Assembly (NCBI GenBank): GCA_050733055.1
Contig: JBOHSI010000069.1
Span: 1-21,331, forward strand
Length of the DNA: 21,331 nucleotides
Direction: 5' to 3'
Source of the DNA: DASUAL01 sp050733055
GTDB taxonomy: Bacteria > Gemmatimonadota > Gemmatimonadetes > Gemmatimonadales > GWC2-71-9
Every line of letters begins with the position of its first letter. Positions within the stretch are counted from its first letter, which is position 1. Positions 14,807 through 21,331 of this stretch are shown in pieces. The translations under genes and the position numbers were made by a program. The notes beneath the pieces were generated by a model. That model was not told where the DNA came from, made no database searches, and saw nothing but the letters and a program-made list of their open reading frames with translations.

Positions 14807-15429
14807 AGCGCCTCCACGAGGACGGCGCGGAACATCTTATCTCCGGCAGCGACGAGCGGCCAGGCCATGCGGCGCTTCAGATGCGAGACCGCGCTGCGGT
14901 GGATGTGCAACGCACGGGCGACGTTGAGGGCGGACTCGGACCAGCGCAACAGATTCGCCACCCGTCGTTGCCGCGGCGTCCAACTCCAATACAGTGCCGA
15001 GTAATAGTCCACGAAGGCGTGGACGTCGGAGGGAAAGCCGCCGAACGCCAGAAGGAGTCTGTTGCGCTTGGCCGTTTCCATGGCGGCGCGCGCGGTGTGA
15101 AAGCAGGGTCCGTCCACTTCGGGCGCGGTGACGCCCTTCCCCAGTGGGGTGGCGACCGGGCCGCGCCCGCACGCGACGGTCCATTCGACGTCGGGAAACC
15201 TGGAACGAACCGCGTGGCCGATTTCCCAGATCGGCTGGGCGGTGCTCAGGAGGCACTGGAGCTCATCGCCCAGCGTGACGGCGAAGCGGGCGGCGAGGGC
15301 CTTGCGCCAGCGGCGGTTGAGGTCGGGGAGGGCGGCGCGGAGCGCCCGCTGGAGGCGCGCGCGGCGTTCCGGGGCGAGTTCGCGCGACGCGGTCGCGTCT
15401 GCGATCAGGGCGATGTAGGCTTTTGACAT
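14803..15429 (-). CDS. SatD-family protein with C-terminal helix-turn-helix
   Basis: 208 residues. The N-terminal block YIALIADATASRELAPERRARL and the central FAVTLGDELQCLL (residues about 49-61) are the SatD family hallmarks. The name comes from the streptococcal sat locus linked to secretion and acid tolerance; the biochemical role is unknown to me. Residues about 150-190 (WTPRQRRVANLLRWSESALN, then VARALHIHRSAVSHLKRR) form a sigma-region-4-like helix-turn-helix that could bind DNA. The spacing of an I-x-D-x-x-x-S-R block and a later GDE block recalls palm-fold nucleotidyl cyclases; this is only a pattern impression. The ATG at 15429 lies inside a dyad of the upstream operator array, and no ribosome-binding site is visible. 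It is coupled to the downstream membrane protein. Confidence 0.8.
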   Translation of the reverse strand: MSKAYIALIADATASRELAPERRARLQRALRAALPDLNRRWRKALAARFAVTLGDELQCLLSTAQPIWEIGHAVRSRFPDVEWTVACGRGPVATPLGKGVTAPEVDGPCFHTARAAMETAKRNRLLLAFGGFPSDVHAFVDYYSALYWSWTPRQRRVANLLRWSESALNVARALHIHRSAVSHLKRRMAWPLVAAGDKMFRAVLVEAL

Positions 15430-15494
15430 TTTATGTCACATTGCACTGAAATGACCAATAACGTCAAAATGTGGCATTGTGACATAAATTGTCA
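15424..15494. promoter_or_regulatory. Operator array: three 15-bp dyads at exact 28-bp period upstream of satD
   Basis: Three sites of the form TGAC-N7-GTCA start at 15424, 15452 and 15480: TGACATTTTATGTCA, TGACCAATAACGTCA and TGACATAAATTGTCA. The period is 28 bases both times. The 71-base block has 24 G or C by hand count (about 34%) in otherwise very GC-rich DNA. The whole block is also roughly palindromic about the centre of the middle site. It fills nearly all of the 72-base gap between upp and satD, and the first dyad contains the satD start codon. A TTGACA hexamer on the minus strand (15496-15491) overlaps the third dyad and may be a -35 element. A repressor binding here, possibly SatD itself through its helix-turn-helix, would block both transcription and translation start. 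Confidence 0.75.
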
Positions 15495-15501
15495 ATCTGG
15501 C

Positions 15502-16146
15502 CTATCTGGTACCGAACAGCCGGTCTCCGGCATCCCCGAGCCCCGGCAGGATATAGCCGTGCTCGTTCAGCTCGCGGTCGAGCGCGGCGGCGAAGATGGG
15601 AACGTCGGGGTGGGCCTGGAGCATGCGACGCACGCCTTCGGGCGCGGCGACGAGGCAGAGGAAGCGGATGCGCTGGGCGCCCGCGTGCTTGAGGGCGCCC
15701 ACCGCGTCGACGGCGGAGCCACCGGTCGCGAGCATGGGGTCGAGGATGAGGAACTCGCGGGCGTCCTCGCCGGACGGGATCTTGAAGTAATAGTCCACCG
15801 GTTCGAGCGTGTCGTGCTCGCGGTAGATGCCGATGTGGCCGACGCGCGCCGAGGGGATGAGCTGGGCGATCCCTTCGACCATGCCGAGGCCGGCGCGCAG
15901 GATCGGCACGAGGGCGAGCTTCTTCCCTGCCACGCGGGTGCCGCGCATCCGCTCGAGCGGCGTCTCCACGTCGACCGGCTCGAGCGGCAGCTCTTTCGTC
16001 ACCTGGAACGCCATCAGCATCGCGATCTCGTTCACGAGCTGCTTGAAGTCGCGCGTAGTGGTGTTCTTATCGCGCAGCAGCGTCAGCTTGTGCTGGATCA
16101 AGGGATGGTCCAGCACGGTCAGATTCGGGAACTCGTGGGGCGGCAT
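15502..16146 (-). CDS. upp: Uracil phosphoribosyltransferase
   Basis: 214 residues, normal for Upp. The enzyme makes UMP from uracil and PRPP in the cytosol (pyrimidine salvage). Motifs in order: HPLIQHKLTLLRDKNTTTRDF at the N-terminus, VPILRAGLGMVEG (about 80-92), the PRPP loop ILDPMLATGGSA (134-145), and the uracil-binding end GYILPGLGDAGDRLFGT (197-213). It is followed on the same strand, 72 bases later, by satD, with the dyad array between them and no clear terminator, so read-through into satD is possible. Upstream it is divergent from the secreted-protein gene. Confidence 0.97.
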   Translation of the reverse strand: MPPHEFPNLTVLDHPLIQHKLTLLRDKNTTTRDFKQLVNEIAMLMAFQVTKELPLEPVDVETPLERMRGTRVAGKKLALVPILRAGLGMVEGIAQLIPSARVGHIGIYREHDTLEPVDYYFKIPSGEDAREFLILDPMLATGGSAVDAVGALKHAGAQRIRFLCLVAAPEGVRRMLQAHPDVPIFAAALDRELNEHGYILPGLGDAGDRLFGTR

Positions 16147-16176
16147 CAGCGGGAAGCTACCAGCGGCCGCTGCCAG

Positions 16177-16204
16177 TTGCGAGCCGCCCGGCGGGCGCTA
16201 GAAT
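16177..16204 (+). promoter_or_regulatory. Likely sigma-70-type promoter for the secreted-protein gene
   Basis: TTGCGA at 16177 and TAGAAT at 16199 are separated by 16 bases; the -10 matches consensus at five of six positions. A start near 16211 would give a leader of about 24 bases before ATG 16235, with GAAGGTGG as the ribosome site. Confidence 0.5.
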
Positions 16205-16234
16205 ATCCTTCCCCTGAACCCGAAGGTGGCCGTC

Positions 16235-17266
16235 ATGAAACCCGCCGTCCTCGCCGTCGCTATCCTCTCGAGCTCCGCCACCCTCGCCGCCCAGCACAAC
16301 CCGTTCCGGCCGGTGCCCGGGAGCGTCAAGTCGGCACTGGTGCAGTACACCCTGAGCGGCGATGAGACCGGGACCGAAGAGCTCGCCTTCACACCCGAGC
16401 GCTCGGCCACACGATCGAACACGACGACGCGCGTACTTGGCAAAACCATGAAAGTGAACCGGCTCGACATCGAGACGCGGGACTCGAGCTTCCACGTCGA
16501 CCTGGAGAAGAAGGAAGGCTACCGCGCTCGGTCATCGCTGTCCGATATCGCAGCGGAGTACGACAAGCTGTCCGCCGGCGAGAAGCAGCGGTTCGAGCAG
16601 AATGTGCAGGAGCTGGCGAACGTGTTCGCGCAGGCGCTCGGCGTCGGGGCGATTGCCGGGGCGGCCCAGGCGAAGGGGAAGGAGACGATTGCGGGGCAGA
16701 CCTGCGAAGTGCATCAGCTCGGGAGCTTCAGGAGCTGCAACTTGGTCGGCGCGCCGGAGATCCCGCTCAAGCTCGAGGGGGAGCTGTTCTGCATCCGCAC
16801 GAACAAGGTCGCCAGCCTCGTGTCGCTCAACGCGGCGGTGCCGGCCGACAAGTTTGTTGTGCCGGCGGATATCAAGTGGAAGGACGCCCAGCGTGAAGCG
16901 ATGTCGGACGAGGACGGGCGGCGGTTCATACGGTTCCTCGCGAGTCAGGAGCTCGCCGATTCGCTCGCCAAAGCGAAGGAGCAGATCAAGGCGGCCCAGG
17001 ACTCCGTCAAGGCGCACGGGCAGCAGCCCGTTGACACATTGACCGCCGAGCAGCGCGAAGAGGTGTGCAAGACCATGCGGGACGGCATCAAGCTGCGGGT
17101 CGAGGTGTCGCCGCCCAACCCGGGGAAGATGATCGAGGCGGGGGTGACGGAGCGGATGGCGAACGCACGCACGCTCGCGTCGGCCATGCTCTCGGCCGTG
17201 ACCGAGGAAGCCAAGGGCCGCGCCACGGAGGGGCTCAAGAAGAAGCTGAAGCCGAAGTTTCCCTGA
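16235..17266 (+). CDS. Secreted protein of unknown function
   Basis: 343 residues from ATG 16235, chosen because GAAGGTGG lies 5 bases before it; the in-frame GTG at 16226 overlaps that site. Residues 1-19 are a signal peptide (MKPAVLAVAILSSSATLAAQ), so the protein is periplasmic or exported. The middle has ARSSLSDIAAEYDKLSAGEK, a Gly/Ala segment (LGVGAIAGAAQAKGKET) and a small Cys-containing beta part (GQTCEVHQLGSFRSCN, then GELFCIRTNKVASLVSLN), similar in feel to DUF4412-like outer-membrane lipoprotein carriers. The C-terminal third is charged and helical (ELADSLAKAKEQIKAAQDSV), ending in the Lys-rich GLKKKLKPKFP. I do not recognise the family. A degenerate copy of its last 107 codons occurs at 20995-21312, on the far side of the oxidoreductase genes. 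Confidence 0.82.
   Translation: MKPAVLAVAILSSSATLAAQHNPFRPVPGSVKSALVQYTLSGDETGTEELAFTPERSATRSNTTTRVLGKTMKVNRLDIETRDSSFHVDLEKKEGYRARSSLSDIAAEYDKLSAGEKQRFEQNVQELANVFAQALGVGAIAGAAQAKGKETIAGQTCEVHQLGSFRSCNLVGAPEIPLKLEGELFCIRTNKVASLVSLNAAVPADKFVVPADIKWKDAQREAMSDEDGRRFIRFLASQELADSLAKAKEQIKAAQDSVKAHGQQPVDTLTAEQREEVCKTMRDGIKLRVEVSPPNPGKMIEAGVTERMANARTLASAMLSAVTEEAKGRATEGLKKKLKPKFP
16947..17266 (+). repeat. Direct repeat copy A (3' end of secreted-protein gene)
   Basis: This 320-base segment recurs at 20995-21312 in the same orientation. By hand alignment there are about 26 mismatches and two single-base deletions in the second copy, roughly 91% identity. Homology stops exactly at the stop codon on the right and at an AGGAGCTC word on the left. 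The two copies bracket the iorA/iorB-like/cytochrome module. Confidence 0.9.
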
Positions 17267-17303
17267 GCTGCGAGAACGACCTCATGCGACGGAGCGGGAA
17301 CCC

Positions 17304-17768
17304 ATGAAGCTTACGATCAATGGCGCCGAACACGAAGTCGACGCGCCGCCGGACATGCCCCTGCTCTGGGTCCTGCGCGACTTGGTCGGGTTGACCGGCA
17401 CCAAATTCGGTTGCGGCATCGCCCAATGCGGCGCGTGTACCGTGCATCTGGACGGAGCGCCGCGCCGGTCGTGCGTCACGCCGGTGTCCGCGGCGGTGGG
17501 CAAGGCCGTCACTACGATCGAAGGGCTGTCGCCCGAAGGCGGTCATCCGGTGCAGCGCGCCTGGGCGGAGCTGGACGTAGTGCAGTGCGGCTACTGCCAG
17601 TCCGGGCAGATCATGTCAGCCGCGGCGCTGCTCGCCGCCAAACCTGCGCCAAGCGACGCCGACATCGACGCCGCGCTGACGGGGAACATCTGCCGCTGCG
17701 GCACGTACCAGCGCATCCGCGCCGCGGTGCACCGTGCCGCGGCGCTGGCGAAGGGAGGCGCTTCATGA
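17304..17768 (+). CDS. (2Fe-2S) subunit of a molybdenum hydroxylase (IorA/CoxS type)
   Basis: 154 residues, the usual size. It carries two [2Fe-2S] clusters that pass electrons from the molybdenum site to the acceptor. The plant-ferredoxin-type cluster ligands are C37, C42, C45 and C57 (KFGCGIAQCGACTVHLDG, then SC). The second, alpha-helical cluster has C95, C98, C130 and C132 (QCGYCQSGQIM, then NICRCGTYQRIR). This matches isoquinoline 1-oxidoreductase alpha-type subunits. It begins 37 bases after the secreted-protein gene with GGAG 9 bases before the ATG, and its TGA overlaps the ATG of the large subunit. No FAD subunit is present, as expected for the two-subunit IorAB type that uses a cytochrome instead of NAD. 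Confidence 0.94.
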   Translation: MKLTINGAEHEVDAPPDMPLLWVLRDLVGLTGTKFGCGIAQCGACTVHLDGAPRRSCVTPVSAAVGKAVTTIEGLSPEGGHPVQRAWAELDVVQCGYCQSGQIMSAAALLAAKPAPSDADIDAALTGNICRCGTYQRIRAAVHRAAALAKGGAS

Positions 17769-20224
17769 ACTCCGTGACACCTCCGTCCCGCCGTGAGTTC
17801 TTGAAGACCGGCGCGCTCGTCTCGGGCGGCATGGTGATCGCTTTCGTGGTGCCCGGCGGCAAGCGGTTCGCGGCTCCGCAGCCGCGGCGGGCTGGCCGGC
17901 CGTTGGCGCCCAACGCCTTCTTGCGAGTGGGCAGCGACGACAGCGTAACCGTGCTGCTCGCGCACTCGGAGATGGGCCAGGGCATTTGGACCGCGCTCCC
18001 GATGCTCATCGCCGAAGAGCTGGACGCCGATTGGTCGAAGGTGAAAGTCGAGCATGCGGACGCGGCACCGGCGTACGCCCACACCGCCTTCGGCATGCAG
18101 ATGACGGGCGGCTCGACCAGCACCTGGTCGGAATTCGACAGGTACCGCCAGGCTGGCGCGACCGCGCGCGCGTTACTGGTGCAGGCCGCGGCGCAGCGCT
18201 TCGGGGTGAAGCCAGCCGACTGTCGCACCGAGAGCGGCGTGGTGATCGCCGGGAATCGGCGGGCCCGCTACGGTGAGCTGGCCGAAGCCGCCGCCACCTT
18301 GCCGGCGCCGAAGACGGTGCCGCTCAAGGATCCCAAGGACTGGAAGATCATCGGCAAGCCGACCAAGCGCCTCGATACGCCGGAGAAAACCACCGGCCGG
18401 GCCCACTTCGGTATGGACGTGCGGTTTCCCGGGCTGCTCACCGCCGTGGTGGCGCGCCCGCCTGTGTTCGGCGCCAAGGTCAAGTCGTTCGATGCGACCG
18501 CAGCCAAGGCGGTCGCGGGCGTGCGCCAGGTCGTCCGGGTTCCTACCGGCGTGGCCGTGGTGGCCGATCACTTCTGGGCAGCCAAGCTCGGCCGTGACGC
18601 GTTGAAGATCGAATGGGACCTCGGGCCCGGTGCGACGCTGGACAGCAGCGCGCTGCGCGCGGAGTTTCGCCGGCTTGCGGGCACGAGTGGCGCCATTGCG
18701 GAGCAGGCCGGCGATGTCGCCGACGCGCTCGGCAAGGCGGCCAAGACGATCGAGGCCGAATACGCCGTGCCCTACCTGGCACACGCGCCGATGGAGCCGG
18801 AGAACTGCACCGTGCGCATCGGACCAGCTAAGTGCGAAATCTGGACCGGCACCCAGTTTCAGACGTTGGACCAACAGCTGGCCGCGCAAATCACGGGCCT
18901 CAAGCCCGAGCAGGTGGAGCTCCATACCACCTTCCTGGGTGGCGGGTTCGGCCGGCGCGCGAACCCGACCTCCGACTTCGTCAGCGAAGCCGTGCAGGTC
19001 GCCAAGGCCGCGGGCGACGCCGCGTCCGCGATGCTGAAGGCGGCGCGGGTGGTGGAGGCCGAGTACGACTTCCCCTACCTGGCGCACGCGCCGATGGAGC
19101 CGCTCAACTGCACGGTGAAGATCGACAAGGACCATTGCGAGATCTGGACCGGCACGCAGTTCCAGACCATGGACCAGCAGGTCGCGGCGAAGATCACGGG
19201 ACTCAAACCGGAGCAGGTCGATATCCACACGACCTTCCTCGGCGGCGGATTCGGCCGGCGAGCGACGCCGACATCCGACTTCGTCACCGAGGCGGTGCAC
19301 GTGGCGAGGGCCGCGGGCAAACCGGTCAAGACCGTGTGGACGCGCGAGGACGACGTGCACGGCGGCTATTACCGGCCTGCCTATGTGCACCGCGCGCGCA
19401 TCGGTCTTGGCACGGATGGCCTGCCCGTGGCGTGGCAGCATACCGTGGTGGGGCAGTCGATCCTGGCGGGCACGCCGTTCGAGGCGTTCATGGTGAAGAA
19501 CGGCATCGACGCGACCTCGGTCGAGGGAGTGGCCGATTCACCGTATCTCAAGGACATTCCGAACCGTCGGGTAGATCTGCACTCACCCAGGACCGGCATC
19601 CCGGTCCTGTGGTGGCGCTCGGTTGGGCACAGCCATACCGCATTCGTGATGGAGAGCTTGATCGACGAGCTGGCTCACTCCGCCGGCAAGGACCCAGTCG
19701 AGTACCGCCGTGCGCTGCTCAAGAACCACCCGCGTCATCTCGGCGTACTGAACCTGGCGGTCGAGCAGGCCGGCTGGGGCCGGCGCCCCCCCAAGGACCG
19801 CGCCCGCGGCGTGGCGGTGCACGAGTCCTTCGGCAGCTTCGCCGCGCAGGTGGCGGAGGTCTCGGTGGAAAACGGCCGCATCCGCGTGCACCGCGTGGTT
19901 TGCGCCATCGACTGCGGGATTGCTGTCAATCCTGAGACGATCGCCGCGCAGATGGAATCGGGCATCGCCTTCGGTCTGAGCGCGGTGCTGCACAGCGCCC
20001 TGCACTTCAAGGACGGCCGCGTGCGGGAGTCGAACTATCACGACTACCGCGTCCTGCGGATGAACGAGATGCCGATGGTCGAGGTACACATCGTGCGCAG
20101 CAGCGAGAAGCCCGGTGGAATCGGCGAGGTCGGCGTGCCGCCGATTGCGCCGGCCGTGGCCAACGCGGTGGCCGCGTTGACGCAGCAGCGGCTGCGCGAG
20201 CTGCCGCTCATGCTCGCGTCCTGA
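17765..20224 (+). CDS. Molybdopterin-binding large subunit, IorB-like, with internal 101-residue tandem duplication
   Basis: 819 residues, longer than I expect for the family (about 720-760). A twin-arginine signal (SRREFLKTGALVSGG, Arg9-Arg10) sends the folded enzyme to the periplasm. Cofactor-binding blocks include HSEMGQGIWTALPMLIAEELD (67-87), MTGGSTSTWSEF, GGGFGRR, and the C-terminal GIGEVGVPPIAPAVANA with the probable catalytic Glu at 788. Residues 316-416 and 417-517 are tandem copies of one segment, each with PYLAHAPMEP, NCTV, CEIWTGTQFQT and HTTFLGGGFGRRA, so the protein has two GGGFGRR loops instead of one. After the second copy the normal sequence resumes (GKPVKTVWTREDDVHGGYYRP). 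The start is the ATG overlapping the small-subunit stop. The substrate is unknown: aldehydes or N-heterocycles are typical. The duplication may inactivate the enzyme, or the extra segment may be looped out. Confidence 0.9.
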   Translation: MNSVTPPSRREFLKTGALVSGGMVIAFVVPGGKRFAAPQPRRAGRPLAPNAFLRVGSDDSVTVLLAHSEMGQGIWTALPMLIAEELDADWSKVKVEHADAAPAYAHTAFGMQMTGGSTSTWSEFDRYRQAGATARALLVQAAAQRFGVKPADCRTESGVVIAGNRRARYGELAEAAATLPAPKTVPLKDPKDWKIIGKPTKRLDTPEKTTGRAHFGMDVRFPGLLTAVVARPPVFGAKVKSFDATAAKAVAGVRQVVRVPTGVAVVADHFWAAKLGRDALKIEWDLGPGATLDSSALRAEFRRLAGTSGAIAEQAGDVADALGKAAKTIEAEYAVPYLAHAPMEPENCTVRIGPAKCEIWTGTQFQTLDQQLAAQITGLKPEQVELHTTFLGGGFGRRANPTSDFVSEAVQVAKAAGDAASAMLKAARVVEAEYDFPYLAHAPMEPLNCTVKIDKDHCEIWTGTQFQTMDQQVAAKITGLKPEQVDIHTTFLGGGFGRRATPTSDFVTEAVHVARAAGKPVKTVWTREDDVHGGYYRPAYVHRARIGLGTDGLPVAWQHTVVGQSILAGTPFEAFMVKNGIDATSVEGVADSPYLKDIPNRRVDLHSPRTGIPVLWWRSVGHSHTAFVMESLIDELAHSAGKDPVEYRRALLKNHPRHLGVLNLAVEQAGWGRRPPKDRARGVAVHESFGSFAAQVAEVSVENGRIRVHRVVCAIDCGIAVNPETIAAQMESGIAFGLSAVLHSALHFKDGRVRESNYHDYRVLRMNEMPMVEVHIVRSSEKPGGIGEVGVPPIAPAVANAVAALTQQRLRELPLMLAS
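18710..19315 (+). repeat. In-gene tandem duplication, 2 x 303 bp
   Basis: Unit 1 is 18710-19012 and unit 2 is 19013-19315: directly adjacent, equal in length, in frame and without indels. By hand count 77 of 101 residues are identical (about 76%), with many synonymous differences, so the copies are well diverged. Both encode the same part of the molybdopterin-binding domain. Confidence 0.92.
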
Positions 20225-20234
20225 GGAGATCGCC

Positions 20235-20804
20235 ATGCGTGCACGGACCGTTCTGCCGCTGCTGTTCGCGCTGTCGGCCGCCGCCTGCGGCCCGCGTCCC
20301 ACGGCCGAGGAGCGCGCTCAGGCGCTGGTCGCCTTCGCCACAGTGCAGCAGGTGTTCCAGCACCCGCGCTGCCAGAACTGCCACATCCCGGGCGATGCGC
20401 CGCTGCAATTCGACGCCGGCGTGACGCACGCGATGGGGGTGACGCGCGGTGCCGATGGCCACGGAGCGCCGGGCTTGCCTTGTGCAACCTGCCACGCTGA
20501 GTCCAACCCGCCCGCGAGCTACGGCCCCAATGCGCCGCCGGGCGCACCGCACTGGGGGCTGCCGCCGCCCCAGCACAAGATGGCCTGGCTGGGTCTCTCG
20601 CCTGCACAGCTGTGCGCAACGATCAAGAGCAAGCGGGAGAACGGCGGCCGCGACTTCGCGGCGCTGATCACGCATGTCGGCGAGGACAAGCTCGTGCTCT
20701 GGGGTTGGAGTCCCGGCGGCGGACGTGCGCCGGTGGCGGTGCCGCACGAGGAGTTCGTCGCCAGGTTCAAGCAGTGGGCGGCGGCTGGCGGGCCGTGCCC
20801 CTAG
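20235..20804 (+). CDS. Lipoprotein c-type cytochrome with two CxxCH sites (oxidoreductase electron acceptor)
   Basis: 189 residues. The N-terminus MRARTVLPLLFALSAAAC is a lipoprotein signal with the acylated Cys at residue 18. Two heme c attachment sites are visible: CQNCH at 46-50 and CATCH at 83-87. The stretch between them (FDAGVTHAMGVTRGADGHGA) and the C-terminal RENGGRDFAALITHVGEDKLVLWGW have candidate axial ligands (Met, His). Proteins of this type are annotated beside IorAB genes as an extra oxidoreductase subunit, and the likely role is to take electrons from the iron-sulfur subunit towards the respiratory chain. It starts 10 bases after the large-subunit stop with AGGAG 6 bases before the ATG, so it is in the same operon. 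It has too little single-domain similarity to name further. Confidence 0.87.
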   Translation: MRARTVLPLLFALSAAACGPRPTAEERAQALVAFATVQQVFQHPRCQNCHIPGDAPLQFDAGVTHAMGVTRGADGHGAPGLPCATCHAESNPPASYGPNAPPGAPHWGLPPPQHKMAWLGLSPAQLCATIKSKRENGGRDFAALITHVGEDKLVLWGWSPGGGRAPVAVPHEEFVARFKQWAAAGGPCP

Positions 20805-20994
20805 CGAGCGACTGGTGTGTAACCGTCGATTCGTTCGAGCAGACGGAGGGACCGTCTTGGGCTCGACTCCGTACGACCGCCCGTCCCCACTCCCCGGAGT
20901 CGCCCGGCGACGGTCCCTCCGTCTGCTCTGCCGCGCTGGCAATGCGCGTCACCCAAGCCGCGGCGCGCGCCACAGCGCCAAGCCAGCCGCGGCG
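20805..20994. other. Intergenic region after the cytochrome gene
   Basis: 190 bases with no convincing gene. It contains the 92-base hairpin at 20837-20928 and, from 20929 to 20994, GC-rich sequence with two near-repeats of an AAGCC..GCCGCGGCG word. The region joins the oxidoreductase operon to the degenerate gene fragment. Confidence 0.6.
20837..20928. repeat. Long hairpin with perfect 20-bp inverted repeat (possible REP/MITE-like unit)
   Basis: Arms 20837-20856 and 20909-20928 are exact reverse complements over 20 bases, beginning GAGCAGACGG and ending CCGTCTGCTC. Pairing continues inward, through two possible wobble pairs and small bulges, with GGGC/GCCC and GACTCCG/CGGAGTC, giving about 31-33 pairs and a 23-base loop. 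There is no T-run after it, so it is not a standard terminator, although it could end the oxidoreductase transcript. The size and compact symmetry resemble mobile palindromic units. No target-site duplication is visible. Confidence 0.85.
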
Positions 20995-21312
20995 AGGAGC
21001 TCACCGATTCGCTCGGCAAGGCGAAGCAGCAGATAAAGGCGGCCCAGGATTCCGCCAAGGCGCACGGGCAGCAGCCCGTTGACACGCTGCCGCCGAACAG
21101 CGCGACGAGGTATGCAAGACCATGCGGACGGCATCAAGCTGCGGGTCGAGGTGTCGCCGCCCAACCTGGGGAAGATGATCGAGGCGGGGGTGACGGAGCG
21201 GATGACGCACGCACGCACGCTTGCGTCGGGCTTGCTCTTGGCCGCGACCGAGGAAGCCAAGGGCCGTGCCAAAGAGGGGCTCAAGAAGAAGCTGAAGCCC
21301 CGGTTTCCCTGA
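20995..21312 (+). pseudogene. Frameshifted 3' fragment of the secreted-protein gene (direct repeat copy B)
   Basis: This segment matches 16947-17266 at about 91% by hand count. It lacks the first 236 or so codons, including the signal peptide. Two single-base deletions break the frame: one after GTTGACACGCTG near 21088 and one after CATGCGG near 21126. The frame pieces read ELTDSLGKAKQQIKAAQDSA, then a shifted stretch, then DGIKLRVEVSPPNLGKMIEA and a tail ending KKLKPRFP at a TGA. No promoter or start is seen, so it is a relic rather than a gene. A short open frame from 21079 could express the tail but has no ribosome site. Confidence 0.88.
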
Positions 21313-21331
21313 CGTGTTCAGTCGGTCGGGT

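Noticed and set aside
17411..17764. Extended N-terminus for the molybdopterin subunit
   Set aside because: It overlaps the iron-sulfur subunit in another frame. The Tat signal begins right at ATG 17765, which gives the true start.
18710..19315. Tandem copies as a simple assembly collapse or expansion error
   Set aside because: Not fully excluded, but the copies differ at about a quarter of residues. That is far more than strain variation or read error would give, so a real duplication or paralog chimera is more likely.
20837..20928. Hairpin as CRISPR repeat or tRNA-like element
   Set aside because: It is a single unit without spacers, and no cloverleaf or cas gene is seen.
20801..21085. Open frames on both strands between the cytochrome gene and the gene relic
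   Set aside because: They run through the hairpin and the frameshifted fragment, and none has a ribosome site or a recognisable protein pattern.

Overview
The window is high-GC bacterial DNA with tightly packed genes, many of which overlap by 1 to 4 bases (ATGA or GTGA junctions). The gene set fits a soil- or sediment-type member of Gemmatimonadota: SPOR, TonB-domain and lipobox proteins that imply a diderm envelope, ECF sigma factors with membrane anti-sigma partners, a phylum-style HEAT-repeat pair, and an IorAB-like molybdenum hydroxylase. The phylum assignment rests on recognised protein style and gene order, not on a 16S gene.

Layout. (1) Positions 1-8138, minus strand: a coupled seven-gene run in transcription order holA, SPOR-domain protein, mutS, TonB-domain lipoprotein, PLP/CBS-type cystathionine beta-synthase, ddl and a rhomboid protease cut by the window edge. 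It mixes replication and repair with envelope and sulfur functions. (2) Positions 8204-9377: an ECF sigma factor and its zinc-finger anti-sigma factor. (3) Positions 9571-10726: a YdcF-like membrane protein and an ADP-ribose-type NUDIX hydrolase. (4) Positions 10776-14127: a second ECF sigma, a membrane anti-sigma-like protein and two HEAT-repeat proteins. The second HEAT gene has lost its 5' end and lies in frame behind the first gene's stop codon. (5) Positions 14261-15429: a SatD-family protein and a small DUF3307-C-terminus-like membrane protein. They are preceded by an AT-rich array of three 15-bp dyads at an exact 28-bp period. (6) Positions 15502-16146: upp. (7) Positions 16235-21331, plus strand: a secreted protein of unknown function, then an IorA-like iron-sulfur subunit, an IorB-like Tat-exported molybdopterin subunit and a diheme-type lipoprotein cytochrome. 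After these come a 92-bp perfect-arm hairpin and a decayed second copy of the 3' third of the unknown gene.

The most unusual signals are these. The IorB-like subunit carries an exact 303-bp (101-residue) internal tandem duplication whose copies have diverged to about 76% identity. The whole oxidoreductase module is bracketed by an intact gene and a frameshifted fragment of that gene. The satD upstream region is a three-site regular operator array overlapping the start codon. Two simple repeats (an octamer tract in the SPOR gene start, and a C8 tract inside an ECF promoter spacer) could act as switches. No tRNA, rRNA, CRISPR array or transposase gene was seen. No gene-free stretch exceeds 300 bases; the longest gaps, 9378-9570 and 20805-20994, are described as features.
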